Source of the DNA: Acidobacteriota bacterium
GTDB taxonomy: Bacteria; Acidobacteriota; Terriglobia; Terriglobales; Acidobacteriaceae
Length of the DNA stretch: 64,000 nucleotides
Assembly (NCBI GenBank): GCA_003225175.1
Contig: QIBA01000054.1
Coordinates: forward strand, 1 to 64,000
Reading direction: 5' to 3'
Notes under the pieces: model-generated
Seen by the model: only the letters and a program-made list of their open reading frames with translations
Databases searched by the model: none
Told to the model about the DNA's origin: nothing
Program-made: the position numbers and the translations under genes
In this document: positions 27,477 to 37,615 of the stretch, one piece after another
How the letters are laid out: each line of letters starts with the position of its first letter
How positions within the stretch are numbered: position 1 is the first letter of the stretch

Positions 27477-29006
27477 CTATGCGGCGGAGCCGCGCTCGCG
27501 ATGAAACACTGTCTCAAATGCGTCGACCCGTTCACGGACATTCAACACGTGCTGCGGTAACAAAAGCTGTCCCCCGGCTTCGATGAGGGGAATCACGCGG
27601 TCGAAGTCTGGACCAGAATGGGAACCGGTGATGACGATCCGAATGGGATGAAAGAGGTCTTTGCCCTTCGCTCCAGTTCCCTCTTTTACTTCATTAATAA
27701 CGGCTTTGAAACTTTCCGGCGTGAACCCATTGCTGCCTGCTCGGACTCGAGTTGCAAATTCAGCGATGACTCTTTGTCCAATTTCAGAAGTCAGAAGGGC
27801 CTGATTGTCATCGTCCTTCACCGCTGCTTCAGCGTCATAGTTCAGCAGGAACCTGGCCCTTTCGGGTAGCTGCTCCAGCCGGTCAACGTACGGGATAAGC
27901 AGCGCGATAACTTTTTCTGTCCATGAACGGACCTCCGGGTTTTCGTTATCGGGAAGCAGTCCTATCTTGCGAAAGTAGGGCAGAGACAACTCCAAAATGC
28001 GCCGTGGGTCTGCCGCTTTGATGTAGTGCCGATTTAGCCAGTAAAGTTTGTCGAAATCGAAAATCGCCGGCGAGGGAGTCACGCGCTCGAGTGAGAACTC
28101 CTTGATCAGCTCGCGGGGCGTGAACGTTTCGCGAGTGCCTCCGCTCGGCGCCCAGCCCAGCAGTGCCAGATAGTTCACCAGAGCTTCCGGCAGGATTCCC
28201 ATCTCGCGGAATTGCGAGATCGAAGTCGCGCCATGCCGCTTCGAGAGTCGCTCGCGGTCAGGTCCTAGAATTGTGGACAAGTGCGCGAATTCCGGAATAG
28301 GAAATCCCAGCGCTTCGTACAAGGCGACTTGTTTGGGAGTGTTGGAGAGATGATCGTCGCCGCGAATCACGTGGGTGATCTTCATCTCAGCATCGTCGAC
28401 GACAACCACGTAGTTGTAAACGGGAATCCCGGACGATCGCACGATGATCGGATCGCTGACCGATTCATTGTCGAAAGTGACGTCCCCGCGTACGATGTCA
28501 TGAAAGTGAATCGGGTGCTCGGGAATCTTCAGCCGAATTGCAGCGGCTTCGCCGCTCGCCCGACGCTGCTGCGCCTCCGTTGCGTCGCACAGTCGGCACT
28601 TGCCCGAGTACACCTGTGGACGACGCTCTGCCGCCGCTGCCTGACGCTCCCGCTCCAGCTCCTCGGCGGTACAGAAGCACAGGTAAGCTTTTCCTTCCTC
28701 CAGCAAACGTCCGGCATATCGCTGATAAGTATCCATGCGATCACTTTGCCGATAAGGAACAAAAGGACCGCCAATATCGGGACCCTCATCCCAATCGATG
28801 CCGAGCCAACGCAGATCTTCGAGCAGTTGTTTTTCGAAGCGTGCCTCACTCCGCTCCACATCCGTATCTTCAATTCGGAGAACGTGGATCCCCTTCTTTT
28901 GTCGGGCGACCAGCCAGTTGTAAAGGGCGGTTCGCGCATTACCAACGTGTAGCAACCCCGTGGGAGACGGGGCAAAGCGAACGCGGATTTTTTGGGGGGA
29001 CTTCAC
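27477..29006 (-). CDS. gltX: glutamyl-tRNA synthetase
   Basis: 509 residues, class I synthetase. HIGH-type signature in [21 protein letters not shown], the zinc-site pattern CFC with KCRLC about 30 residues on, [34 protein letters not shown], and the KMSKS-type [12 protein letters not shown] is the start codon and has no obvious ribosome-binding site. Whether it charges only tRNA-Glu or also tRNA-Gln cannot be read from motifs. The 180 bp to rel include a family A fragment (CAGCCGTCAGCACTCAGCGC). Confidence 0.96.
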   Translation of the reverse strand: MKSPQKIRVRFAPSPTGLLHVGNARTALYNWLVARQKKGIHVLRIEDTDVERSEARFEKQLLEDLRWLGIDWDEGPDIGGPFVPYRQSDRMDTYQRYAGRLLEEGKAYLCFCTAEELERERQAAAAERRPQVYSGKCRLCDATEAQQRRASGEAAAIRLKIPEHPIHFHDIVRGDVTFDNESVSDPIIVRSSGIPVYNYVVVVDDAEMKITHVIRGDDHLSNTPKQVALYEALGFPIPEFAHLSTILGPDRERLSKRHGATSISQFREMGILPEALVNYLALLGWAPSGGTRETFTPRELIKEFSLERVTPSPAIFDFDKLYWLNRHYIKAADPRRILELSLPYFRKIGLLPDNENPEVRSWTEKVIALLIPYVDRLEQLPERARFLLNYDAEAAVKDDDNQALLTSEIGQRVIAEFATRVRAGSNGFTPESFKAVINEVKEGTGAKGKDLFHPIRIVITGSHSGPDFDRVIPLIEAGGQLLLPQHVLNVRERVDAFETVFHRERGSAA

Positions 29007-29188
29007 TCAATCGATGTTAACAAAAGGGAAATAAGGCACGCTGAGGAGCCAACCTGTGCTGCAGGGTAGGTATCTGATCATTCGGAGCGACAGTAGTAGA
29101 GGGCCCAAGTCGCTTAGCCATTTATCAGAAAGCCTCATTTGCAACCACAGATGAGGCTTTTAGTTTGGGCATGCCATCCTCCGAACAG

Positions 29189-29419
29189 TTACGTAGCGTC
29201 GCCATCCTCGTACGTGTGCGATGCGCGTCGATTCGGCTGGCGTCCTTCATCTTCATTTGATAATCCGAAGAGGCGTCTTTCCTCTTGCGTCATCTCACGG
29301 CCATGGGTCAGTCTGAATACATTCTCGATCGCATTTCGTAACTGACCATCGCGAGCGGGCCGGCGCACTCTGGATCCGGCTGGCGAATCCGAGTTTTTTC
29401 CGGGCTGTTGCTTCTTCAC
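29189..29419 (-). CDS. small protein with THG-EMT-E-R motif (paralogue 1)
   Basis: 76 residues from a GTG start that overlaps the stop of the upstream gene (GTGA). The middle reads NAIENVFRLTHGREMTQEER then RLFGLSN. The same pattern occurs in the gene just upstream (VFRETHGGEMTPEDRAFLGIS), so the two are tandem paralogues. The rest is polar and likely disordered. No known family is recognised. Confidence 0.5.
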   Translation of the reverse strand: MKKQQPGKNSDSPAGSRVRRPARDGQLRNAIENVFRLTHGREMTQEERRLFGLSNEDEGRQPNRRASHTYEDGDAT

Positions 29420-29586
29420 TGATCAGAGATTCCAAGGAAGGCGCGGTCCTCAGGCGTCATTTCGCCGCCGTGAGTCTCGCGAAAAACCAGCTTCATGGTT
29501 TCTATAACAGATGGTGGGAGCGGAGTTGCTGCATCCTCCAAGGTGCCGCAATCTTCAGGAATAAAGTTCGTTTCTTCTATCTTCAT
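29416..29586 (-). CDS. small protein with THG-EMT-E-R motif (paralogue 2)
   Basis: 56 residues from the ATG at 29586 (a TTG at 29622 would add 12). The C-terminal half, VIETMKLVFRETHGGEMTPE then DRAFLGISDQ, is shared with the overlapping downstream gene. The pair looks like a duplication and is probably co-translated. The two charged helices around the THG turn suggest a small interaction domain. Function unknown. Confidence 0.5.
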   Translation of the reverse strand: MKIEETNFIPEDCGTLEDAATPLPPSVIETMKLVFRETHGGEMTPEDRAFLGISDQ

Positions 29587-29721
29587 AGGCTTTCTTGCAT
29601 GTAGATGTCTGGCGCGTAGCAAGCTATTCGATGAGGTTTTTCGCGGGAGAGGTTGGTCAGCTGCTTCTCAACGAAGGCCGGCATTCATGAATCGAACTTT
29701 GGCGCAGGATGGATAACCAGA

Positions 29722-30075
29722 TCAGTGCCGTGAAACCAGAATGATTCCCATAACCAGCGTTGCGACGGAAGCCACGGCCGACACTGTTAGAGCAATCAGT
29801 AAGATTCGATGCTGGTCGGCCATCCTGGCGACTTCACGCTGGAGAGATACGGACTGATCATCAATGACTCTCAAACGCTGCTGAATACTTTCAAGAGCGG
29901 AGCGAAGCTCCATCAGGTTGTGCTGGTGTGAGCGCAGGGCCTCCGACGTGTAACTTTGAAATTCCTGCGTTGCGGAATCCCGCACCGGCCGCGCCGTACG
30001 GCGCGCGGCGTAAAGTTCCATTAAGGGAAGAAGTTTGCGAGCATATCCCAGCAGCTCTGTCAGCAGTTGGAGCAT
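29722..30075 (-). CDS. tail-anchored coiled-coil protein, unknown function
   Basis: 117 residues. A helical N-terminus, then a coiled coil (about residues 45-88: HNLMELRSALESIQQRLRVI and following) and one C-terminal transmembrane helix (about 92-114). The ATG begins one base after the TAG stop of aroDE, so translation is coupled. The topology is that of a small membrane-anchored adaptor. Confidence 0.65.
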   Translation of the reverse strand: MLQLLTELLGYARKLLPLMELYAARRTARPVRDSATQEFQSYTSEALRSHQHNLMELRSALESIQQRLRVIDDQSVSLQREVARMADQHRILLIALTVSAVASVATLVMGIILVSRH

Positions 30076-31686
30076 CTAGCCTCGTTTCGCCTGTGCCAGC
30101 TGAGGAGATTCGCGCATCGAAAATGCAGGCGGCACGATTCCCAAAGCGTACAGCACAGCTCGATGCATATCTTCGACGGGAGCTGGCTTACCTGTCCAGA
30201 TCTCAAATTGCCGAGCACCTTGGTGTACGAACATTTCCGTTCCGGGAATTACCTGAATGCCTTTTGCACGCGCCATTTTTACCAGGCGCGTCTCTGCCGG
30301 GTTATAAATCATCTCAAACAAGTAGCGCGTTCGGAGGTCGGACTCCTCGAGCGGAGACTGCGGGCGTCCTTCCATTCCTACGGGAGTGGCATTGATGATG
30401 ACATCGAATTCGAGTTTCTTGAGATGCGTATGCGAAATATAATGCGCATGCGCTTGGCGTGCCAGCTTCTGTCCGGTCTCCGCGGTGCGATTCATGACCC
30501 AGACCTCTGCATTGCGTTCCTTGAGACCAAAGACCGCGGCGCGCGCCGCACCTCCGGCTCCAATCACCAGAATTTTCGCGCGCGTCAGGCTAATGCGCTG
30601 TTCGAGTGGACGAACTACACCAGCGACATCGGTGTTGAATCCGTACAGTTTTCCGTCCTGCGAGCGAATGACAGTGTTGCAAGCTCCAATTTTGGTGCTC
30701 AGAGCATCCGTTTTGTCGAGACGCTCAATGATCTCTTGTTTCAAGGGCATCGTGACGCTCAGACCCTGTATGGGCATATCGCGGGCGCATTTCAGCAGAT
30801 CATCGACGTCGGAGGTCTGGAGGGGTACGTAAACGGCATTAATGTTCTCGCGCCGGAACGCGGTGTTCATCATTTCAGGCGATAGAGAGTGACCAATGGG
30901 AACACCTGCGACGCCATAGACCCTGGTTGCGGCATCCACCGCATCGATACGAAACACATCCCTTAAGACCCGAGCCGTCATCTGTCCGGGGGCCGTTTCT
31001 GCACCAGCTTCAGCCGAAGCAAAGGTAAACGCGCTTCCGAACCGAACGTTCAGGATGCGGCTGATAATGCCCCGTTCACCCATGCACACCCCAACCGTGC
31101 TGACTAAGTCGCTTCGCTGTTCCAGAAGCCGCATCATCTTCACGTTGTCCGACAGCGATTTGGCAGTCGAAACAATCTTGATGTAATCGGCGGGGAACTC
31201 GTGCATCTGCTCCCAGGTTTCTTCCAGCTTCTTGGTGCCCCGAAAGTCGTGGAAGGAGATCATCAGGCCAGCTTGTTGGCGTAGCTTTTCGATGTCATTT
31301 GCCTTCAGAGCCTTAGCTGATTCCATCTCAATGTCCACCAGCTGACATCCGGCGGCAGCGGCCTTTAGGAGAATCTCGAGCTGCGAAGCAACGGTTCCGC
31401 GAAACTTGCCGCCGTTTGCCGCCCTCCTGCAGGTGGCGATCAAGAGAATGTCCCGGTGGAATCCGCCGAATTCCTTGAGCTTGGGCAATAGCAGAGCAGG
31501 CTTGGAAAGGTAATCTAAACGTAACTCCAGCAAGGAGTTCTCGTTCGCGGCGTGTTCGATTTTCTCCATCAATTCAGAGGGGCTGGAGGCGAACAAGGCA
31601 ACACATAGCCGAGGAAGGCGATGCCTCAGAAATCGTGCCGCATAGCCTGGAGTATCGCTTTTCATCAACTTACGCCGGACGGGCAT
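30076..31686 (-). CDS. aroDE: bifunctional 3-dehydroquinate dehydratase (type I)/shikimate dehydrogenase
   Basis: About 536 residues joining two consecutive steps of the shikimate pathway. N-terminal AroD barrel: LELRLDYL, ATCRR, ISFHDF with the catalytic His and YIKIVSTA with the Schiff-base Lys. C-terminal AroE from about residue 245: VYGVAGVPIGHSLSPEMMN, VTMPLKQEI (Lys catalytic), ACNTVIR, GFNTDVAG and the NADP loop VIGAGGAARAAVFGL. The fusion order matches that of plants and some bacteria. Start chosen at the ATG 31686; another ATG at 31665 and a TTG at 31719 are possible, none with a clear ribosome-binding site. Confidence 0.94.
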   Translation of the reverse strand: MPVRRKLMKSDTPGYAARFLRHRLPRLCVALFASSPSELMEKIEHAANENSLLELRLDYLSKPALLLPKLKEFGGFHRDILLIATCRRAANGGKFRGTVASQLEILLKAAAAGCQLVDIEMESAKALKANDIEKLRQQAGLMISFHDFRGTKKLEETWEQMHEFPADYIKIVSTAKSLSDNVKMMRLLEQRSDLVSTVGVCMGERGIISRILNVRFGSAFTFASAEAGAETAPGQMTARVLRDVFRIDAVDAATRVYGVAGVPIGHSLSPEMMNTAFRRENINAVYVPLQTSDVDDLLKCARDMPIQGLSVTMPLKQEIIERLDKTDALSTKIGACNTVIRSQDGKLYGFNTDVAGVVRPLEQRISLTRAKILVIGAGGAARAAVFGLKERNAEVWVMNRTAETGQKLARQAHAHYISHTHLKKLEFDVIINATPVGMEGRPQSPLEESDLRTRYLFEMIYNPAETRLVKMARAKGIQVIPGTEMFVHQGARQFEIWTGKPAPVEDMHRAVLYALGIVPPAFSMRESPQLAQAKRG

Positions 31687-31909
31687 CTTAATGGTGCACA
31701 AGAGTAGATGCAACTGCAAAGCTAAAGTGAACTATGCTGGTGGGCTACTCCCGTATTCATCTGGTTACTACGCGCATAATGTACTGTCGGGTATGCTCGG
31801 CTACATTGAGGCGCATCTCGCGTTGCCGCGCCCCGGATCCGGTTCTCGGGGGACATTCCCTAAAGTGCTCTTTTCCTAAGACTTGGCGTCCGCGAAGCTT
31901 GGAGGACCT

Positions 31910-33694
31910 ATGCGAAACACACTTGCTGCCTTTTTGCTGATGACTGCCGCTGCTCTGGCCCAGGATCAGCCGTCTACATCTACTCCCACTCAGGGCAACC
32001 CACCGCAAGAGCAGCAACAGACGCAGCAGCAAGTGACTCCTGCTTCGCCCGCAACGACCGAAGCGCCGAGCGTCACGCAGCCGCCAGCTGCTCAGCAGCC
32101 TGAGACTCAAGCGCCGCCCGCGCAAGTGCCCGCAGCTCAGGCGGCGCCTGTTCCTCAACAAGCGCCAACACCAGAACCTGCTCCAGAGAATCTGGCCAAG
32201 CCGACCCAGGCACAACCGAGCATTGCCAAGACAAACAAGGTTGAGCTATTCAGGGGCCCAACCCTCTCCGATGTGTACTGTTCTGGCTTTATCACCAAGC
32301 AGGATGTTCATGCCAGCGCTATCGTCATCGACGATGCGCGCGCGCCAGAACAGGTGAGGTCGGCAGAACGTTCCTACATTTATCTGAGCGGCAGGGGCGT
32401 GGAGGAAGGCCGGGAGTATCTACTGTTACGGCATACACACGATCCCAATCACAATCAGTCTTTCCCCGGACAGCTTGGGTTGCTCAGTAGTTTGGGTGAG
32501 TTGTACGAGGATTTGGGTCGGGCCAAGGTGATCGCGGTAAGAAAGAAGGTCGGAGTTGCACTGGTTGAACAGGGCTGTTCTGAGGTCCTGCCGGGTGATA
32601 TGGCCGTCCCATTTCAGGAACGTCCGCGGCCGGAATACAAGCAGACGAATTTTGAACAGTTTGCTGTACCCACTGGCAAGACAAAAGGACGGGTCGTGCT
32701 GGCTCAGGATCTAGGCACCCTGGTCGGTAATCACCGAATCATTTACCTTAATGTCGGAGAAGCACAAGGAGTCAAGCCTGGCGACTACTTCCGGGCGCTG
32801 CGCGACTACGGCTCCATCGCGAACAATCCGGCTGAGTCCCTGCCTTTCAAGGCTCCGCCATACGACCCGACGCAGAAGAATCCCCCGAATTTCGAATTTC
32901 GTGGACACGCAGGTGAGCTGCCCATTCGCGCCATCGGAGAAATGATCGTCCTAAACACGACTCCGAACACTTCGACTGCTCTCACCACGTACACCCCAGA
33001 AGAAATTCACCTCGGCGATACGATTGAGATGATCGACTCGACACCATTACCGCCTCCGGCAGTTGAGGCCACCGCGGCAGCCCTGCCTCCAACTATCAAT
33101 TGCTCCGTGAGCCGCTCCACGATCCAGGTTGGAGAGTCGTCAATCATTACCTGCAACGGTGTCGCTGAGGAAGGACACACGCTGACCTACAGCTATCAGG
33201 CAAGCGCCGGACAGATCACTCCTCGAGAGAATCGAGCAACACTCACTCCGAACGCTCCTGGTCCGATTACCGTGACCGCGACAGCGGTTGATGATCGCAA
33301 TTTGTCAGCGCAAAGCACGGTGAACCTTGACGTGCAGTCAGCGCCGTTGTCTCCAACCAGCACGGAGAGCACCGGCTCGCTCACTCCCAGCATGCTGAAC
33401 GAACTCACGTTTAAGCTTGGCAGCGCTCGTGTGGATAACCGCGCAAAAGCGGAGCTCGATGACGATGCTCTTCGCCTGCAGCGCGATGCGAACGCAACGT
33501 TGATCATTGAAGGCTCGGCAAATCCATCAGAGAACGAAGCTCTGGCTTTGCAACGCGCCGAAAACGCGAAGACCTATCTCACTCAGAGCAAGGGTATCGA
33601 TGCAAGTCGCATTCAGACTCGCGCAGCGCAAACCAAAACGGGAGCCAAGGTTGTGGTTGTGATGGTTCCGGCCGGAGCTCCTCCGCAACAATAA
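31910..33694 (+). CDS. secreted OmpA-like protein with Pro/Gln-rich head
   Basis: 594 residues from the ATG at 31910, five bases after GGAGG. A signal peptide (MRNTLAAFLLMTAAALAQ) leads to a long Pro/Gln/Ala-rich stretch (about 20-110). Next comes a domain with VYCSGFITKQ and paired lysM-like or barrel-like strands (about 125-380), then a beta-sandwich (INCSVSRSTIQVGESSIITC, about 400-485). The C-terminal part (from ELTFKLGSARVDNRAKAELD) is an OmpA-type peptidoglycan-binding domain of reduced form, with SANPSENEALALQRAENAKT. It probably links the outer envelope to peptidoglycan. No partner genes adjoin. Confidence 0.8.
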   Translation: MRNTLAAFLLMTAAALAQDQPSTSTPTQGNPPQEQQQTQQQVTPASPATTEAPSVTQPPAAQQPETQAPPAQVPAAQAAPVPQQAPTPEPAPENLAKPTQAQPSIAKTNKVELFRGPTLSDVYCSGFITKQDVHASAIVIDDARAPEQVRSAERSYIYLSGRGVEEGREYLLLRHTHDPNHNQSFPGQLGLLSSLGELYEDLGRAKVIAVRKKVGVALVEQGCSEVLPGDMAVPFQERPRPEYKQTNFEQFAVPTGKTKGRVVLAQDLGTLVGNHRIIYLNVGEAQGVKPGDYFRALRDYGSIANNPAESLPFKAPPYDPTQKNPPNFEFRGHAGELPIRAIGEMIVLNTTPNTSTALTTYTPEEIHLGDTIEMIDSTPLPPPAVEATAAALPPTINCSVSRSTIQVGESSIITCNGVAEEGHTLTYSYQASAGQITPRENRATLTPNAPGPITVTATAVDDRNLSAQSTVNLDVQSAPLSPTSTESTGSLTPSMLNELTFKLGSARVDNRAKAELDDDALRLQRDANATLIIEGSANPSENEALALQRAENAKTYLTQSKGIDASRIQTRAAQTKTGAKVVVVMVPAGAPPQQ

Positions 33695-33723
33695 GAGCAA
33701 CGTTCCAGGACGGGACTCTCCAT

Positions 33724-33752
33724 GGTAAAGACGCAGCATGCTGCGTCTTTAT
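33724..33752. repeat. family F palindrome (copy F3)
   Basis: GGTAAAGACGCAGCATGC followed by TGCGTCTTTATC, a near-perfect hairpin 30 bp after the OmpA-like gene. A more degenerate relative (GAGAGGCGCGG-TGG-TCCGCGTCTCTACC) lies at 34206-34232 before guaD. Confidence 0.85.
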
Positions 33753-33871
33753 CAGAACGCAGGTGCTCGCAACGTCCACTATTCAAGCCACCGGCGAGCT
33801 TTTCTCCGCCAACCCGCCTCACAGCCAACCGAATCTGACTGAAGGAAGGTTCTTAAGGGAGGATTCAATCC

Positions 33872-34162
33872 ATGGCAACGAAGAGTCGTAGTCGCAGCTC
33901 CAGTTCGCGTAGCAGGAGCAGTCGATCGCGCGGCAGGAAGTCTTCACGCCGCAAATATAGCCCCAGCGCCGGGAGCGACGTGAAGCGCGAAATGCATGAG
34001 TTCAAGCGCGGGAAACTGAAATCCGGTCGAAGCGGAAAGACGGTGAAGAGCCGCAAACAGGCGATCGCGATCGGTCTCTCTGAAGCGCGGCGCAAGGGAA
34101 AGAAAGTGCCCGCGAAGAAGAGCAGTGGACGATCTTCGTCCTCGCATCGCAAAGCCGCCTAA
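33872..34162 (+). CDS. small basic protein, DUF6496-like
   Basis: 96 residues, extremely basic. The N-terminus is a Ser-Arg repeat (RSRSSSSRSRSSRSRGRK). The core KREMHEFKRGKLKSGRSGKT then VKSRKQAIAIGLSEARRKGK is the DUF6496 pattern found in many soil bacteria, often with histone-like tails. Nucleic-acid binding is likely by composition only. GGGAGG eight bases upstream supports the start. Confidence 0.85.
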   Translation: MATKSRSRSSSSRSRSSRSRGRKSSRRKYSPSAGSDVKREMHEFKRGKLKSGRSGKTVKSRKQAIAIGLSEARRKGKKVPAKKSSGRSSSSHRKAA

Positions 34163-34240
34163 ACCAAGTTGGTCTAACTGCGGGCGGCTGCGAATGAACT
34201 GATGGGAGAGGCGCGGTGGTCCGCGTCTCTACCGCCATCC

Positions 34241-34708
34241 CTAATAGGGAATCTTGTCCGGCTTCTGCTCCCAAGCCTTGAATGCGGCCAGCGCCTCTTC
34301 CCGCAATAGCTGCTGCATCCGGACTGAACGTTTTAACGTTGGTTTCGCGAGTTCCTGGTAGATGAACGCGTCGTCAAAGCCGATTCTCGCTGCGTCCGCG
34401 GCGGTATTCGCGTAATACACGTTCTTCGGACGAGCCCAGTAGATTAGGCCCATACACATAGGACAAGGCTCGCAACTTGTGTAGATTTCGCAGCCGGTCA
34501 GCTGGAACGTCTTCAGCTTTCGGCAAGCAGCGCGGATTGCGATGACCTCGGCATGTGCGCTTGGATCGTTCGTAGCAAGCACCTGATTCGCACCTTCGCC
34601 GACAATCTCGTCATCCTTGACTACAAGAGCTCCGAAAGGTCCGCCGTTCCCGGAATGAACATTCTGCAGGGAGAGTTCAATCGCTCTCCGCATGAACTTA
34701 AGATCCAA
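34241..34708 (-). CDS. guaD: guanine deaminase, CDA-fold type
   Basis: 155 residues. MDLKFMRRAIELSLQNVHSG and GGPFGALVVKDDEIVGEG, then the zinc ligands in SAHAEVIAIR and SCEPCPMC, YWARPKNVYYA and FDDAFIYQE. The end ...KPDKIPY is characteristic of the B. subtilis-type guanine deaminase, which converts guanine to xanthine, rather than tRNA adenosine deaminase TadA. The start is TTG at 34708; ATG at 34693 is the alternative. Confidence 0.88.
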   Translation of the reverse strand: MDLKFMRRAIELSLQNVHSGNGGPFGALVVKDDEIVGEGANQVLATNDPSAHAEVIAIRAACRKLKTFQLTGCEIYTSCEPCPMCMGLIYWARPKNVYYANTAADAARIGFDDAFIYQELAKPTLKRSVRMQQLLREEALAAFKAWEQKPDKIPY

Positions 34709-34946
34709 TCCTCACCTGGACAGAAAACGTTGAGAAGCTAAATCGATTGTAAATGGCGGCTTGCTGACTTTAGTGCGATGGGATTGCAAGAATTCTGGAA
34801 AGTGACGGTAGGACCAGCATAAAAGGGGTCCTGAATCGCTGTTCTTGTGATGTCGCCCGTGGACTGGCCGAGATCGGCCGGAGCCACTTTAGCATGCCTA
34901 ACCATCCTCGATGCCGGACGTCTAAGAGCTTGTTTCAGGAGGGGCA

Positions 34947-37421
34947 ATGGACACTCTCGCCCAGGATGTTCGATATGGCCTTCGCGGCCTGAGCCGGGCT
35001 CCCGGTTTTGCACTGATTGCAATCCTGACGTTGGCGTTGGGAATCGGCGCAAACACGGCCATCTTCAGCATCATTTACGCAGCTCTATTGCGTCCCTTGC
35101 CCTATCAAAAGCCGGGGCAGTTGGTCCGCCTGTACGAAACTGAGGCGGCGCCGGGCAACTATCCGTTCACAGGGCCGGATTTTCTGGACTGGAAAACGCA
35201 GAATCACAGCTTTCAGGACATGACGCTCATCAGCTGGGCTCACTCGATGAACCTGAGCGGACGCGGCGAACCTGACCACGTAATGGGTGTTCCCACCGAA
35301 TCGAATTTCTTCTCGCTGCTGGGAGCGCGTCCCCTGCTCGGAAGAACCTGGGCTGCGGCGGAAGATGAGCCGGATCACGATCATGTGCTGATACTCGGCT
35401 ATGGACTTTGGCAAAGTCATTTCGGTGGAGACCCGAAGATCCTCGGGAGCGATGTCGAGTTAAATGGGGAAAAGTACAGTGTCATTGGTGTAATGCCCGC
35501 CGGCTTTCATTTTCCGTCTGAAGCTCAGCTTTGGATTCCGCAAGACATGGACAGCAAGAGCCTCGGCCAGCGTGGTAGTCACTCATTTCGGGCTTTCGGG
35601 CGGCTCAGGCCCGGTGTCTCGCTGCAGCAGGCGCAATCGGAGATGTCGGTGATCGCCAGCCGGCTGGAGCAGCAATATCCAGATTCGAATCACAAAGTGG
35701 GCGCCTCGCTGGTTGAGTTACACGAAGACATGGTGGGCGAATCGCGCAGTTCGTTGCTAATGATGCTTTGGGCGGTTGCCCTCGTACTTCTGATCGCCTG
35801 TGCCAATATCGCCAACCTGTTGCTCTCGCGGGCAGTCGCTCGGCAAAGGGAGATGGCCATACGCGGCGCGCTTGGCGCGGGACGAACTCGTCTGATGCGA
35901 CAGGTGCTCACCGAAAGTATTTTGCTGGCGGGTGCAGGAGCCATTGCCGGTCTGCTGCTGGCATGGGCCGGAGTAAGAGTCATTACCTCTCTGAAGCACT
36001 TGGGACTCCCTGCAGCGAACGTGATCGAAGTGAACCCCGCAGTGCTCGGTTTCACTTTGGTACTGGCACTCATTACCGGAATCGTCTTCGGAATCGTGCC
36101 TGCATTGCAGATTTCCCGTCCGAGTTTTTATGAAGAACTCAAGGGCGGAGCCGGGGGCGCTGTGAGTCCCGGCCGCAAACGTCGCTCCGTCAGCGATACG
36201 TTGGTTATTGGCGAGGTCGCGCTCTCGCTTCTGCTCCTGATTTCCGCAGGGCTGCTTCTAAAAGATTTCGTAAGGCTGCGCAGCAACAATATTGGCGTGC
36301 GTCCAGAGGGTGTTTGGACCGCCGTTATCTCTCTCCCCGATGCTAAGTACAAAGAAAACCAGCCTCAATTCAATGTCGCACAATCCTTATTGGACAGGGT
36401 GAAAAGCATTGCCGGGCTGGAATCAGCTGCGCTCAGCACGCGAATGCCCCTTGAAGGAGGAAGTAACGGTTATATCTCTCTTCGTGGCCAGCCCTTTCAT
36501 CCTATGAGCGGGCCGCTCGTCGAAAGTCATGCCGTTTCGCCGGATTATTTCAAAGCGATGGGAATTCCATTACTTCAGGGCAGGACGTTCACTGAAGAAG
36601 ACGTGAACAGTCAATTCGCGCTTGATGAGCGCGTCGCGCCAATCTACAAGGCAGGTGGGAAACTTACGCCCGAGCAGAGCAATGGAATCACGATTCCCAC
36701 AGTGGTCAATCAGGAGATGGTGCGAGAGTTCTGGCCTGATCAGAATCCTATCGGCCAGATGTTTGCGCGCGGTAACAAGGATGGTCCCTGGTATCAGGTG
36801 ATAGGCGTCACAGGTGATGTGAAACAACACAGCATTACAAGCCGGCCCTATCCAGAGGCCTACACTGCCTTCGACGGTTCACAGTACTTGTATGTGGTGG
36901 TGCACACTTCAAGGCTATCGCTGGATGTAACTTCGGAAGTTCGGCACGCTCTGGCAGAGACTGATTCAGCCCTACCCCTGTTCGGAGTGCGGACTATGAA
37001 CGATGTCATTGCCGAACACGCCAGCGGACAGCAATTTCTAGCCTTACTTGTAGGTCTCTTCTCCGGACTTGCGCTGCTGCTTGCCGCTGTCGGCATCTAT
37101 GGCGTCTTGTCGTACCTGGTGACGCAGCGCACTCGCGAGATCGGCATTCGCATGTCCTTGGGAGCAAGTCGAGGCAATGTTTTGTCGCTTGTACTCAAAC
37201 AGGGAATGCGTTTGGCTGGATTTGGCTTTGTTGCCGGACTAGTTGCCGCCCTGGTCGCCGGGCGACTGCTCTCTGGATTGTTGCATCAAGTCCATCCCAG
37301 CGACCCCTTCGTGATGTTTGCTACCGCCGCATCGCTGGCGGCAGTGGCGCTGGCGGCTTGCTATCTACCCGCCAGGCGGGCTGCCAAGGTTGATCCCATG
37401 GTGGCATTGCGGCACGAATAA
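34947..37421 (+). CDS. ADOP-family ABC transporter permease (MacB/FtsX-like)
   Basis: 824 residues. Begins with the ADOP signature: LAQDVRYGLRGLSRAPGFAL then LTLALGIGANTAIFSIIYA, followed by LRPLPY. Two MacB/FtsX units: helix 1 near residue 25, a MacB-type periplasmic domain, helices around 270-400, a second periplasmic domain (about 460-680) and a C-terminal helix triplet with VTQRTREIGIRMSLGASRG. No ATPase gene adjoins, as expected for these 'orphan' permeases. They are strongly expanded in Acidobacteria. AGGAGG lies five bases before the ATG. Confidence 0.94.
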   Translation: MDTLAQDVRYGLRGLSRAPGFALIAILTLALGIGANTAIFSIIYAALLRPLPYQKPGQLVRLYETEAAPGNYPFTGPDFLDWKTQNHSFQDMTLISWAHSMNLSGRGEPDHVMGVPTESNFFSLLGARPLLGRTWAAAEDEPDHDHVLILGYGLWQSHFGGDPKILGSDVELNGEKYSVIGVMPAGFHFPSEAQLWIPQDMDSKSLGQRGSHSFRAFGRLRPGVSLQQAQSEMSVIASRLEQQYPDSNHKVGASLVELHEDMVGESRSSLLMMLWAVALVLLIACANIANLLLSRAVARQREMAIRGALGAGRTRLMRQVLTESILLAGAGAIAGLLLAWAGVRVITSLKHLGLPAANVIEVNPAVLGFTLVLALITGIVFGIVPALQISRPSFYEELKGGAGGAVSPGRKRRSVSDTLVIGEVALSLLLLISAGLLLKDFVRLRSNNIGVRPEGVWTAVISLPDAKYKENQPQFNVAQSLLDRVKSIAGLESAALSTRMPLEGGSNGYISLRGQPFHPMSGPLVESHAVSPDYFKAMGIPLLQGRTFTEEDVNSQFALDERVAPIYKAGGKLTPEQSNGITIPTVVNQEMVREFWPDQNPIGQMFARGNKDGPWYQVIGVTGDVKQHSITSRPYPEAYTAFDGSQYLYVVVHTSRLSLDVTSEVRHALAETDSALPLFGVRTMNDVIAEHASGQQFLALLVGLFSGLALLLAAVGIYGVLSYLVTQRTREIGIRMSLGASRGNVLSLVLKQGMRLAGFGFVAGLVAALVAGRLLSGLLHQVHPSDPFVMFATAASLAAVALAACYLPARRAAKVDPMVALRHE

Positions 37422-37615
37422 GCGCGATTCCCACTCTGAATCCTAACGATGCAGCCTGTATGCGCGACTTTAATGGAAGCTCCTATGGTTCTGGGCGCAA
37501 GGTAACCGCAGTTCTGCCCATGCTATAGTAACCGCACTTTCTGGCTTAACCCCACAGCGGCCGTGAGGAGATCGCTGAGGCTTTAGCGGCGGAATCCGCG
37601 GCCCAGAGCACAGGT

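Noticed and set aside
34241-34708. tRNA adenosine deaminase TadA
   Set aside because: The zinc motif fits both, but length, the FDDAFIYQE segment and the C-terminal KIPY end match guanine deaminase.
34947-37421. MacB subunit of a macrolide efflux pump
   Set aside because: The sequence has no ATPase domain and the N-terminal LAQDVRYGLRGL signature and double permease architecture fit the ADOP group.
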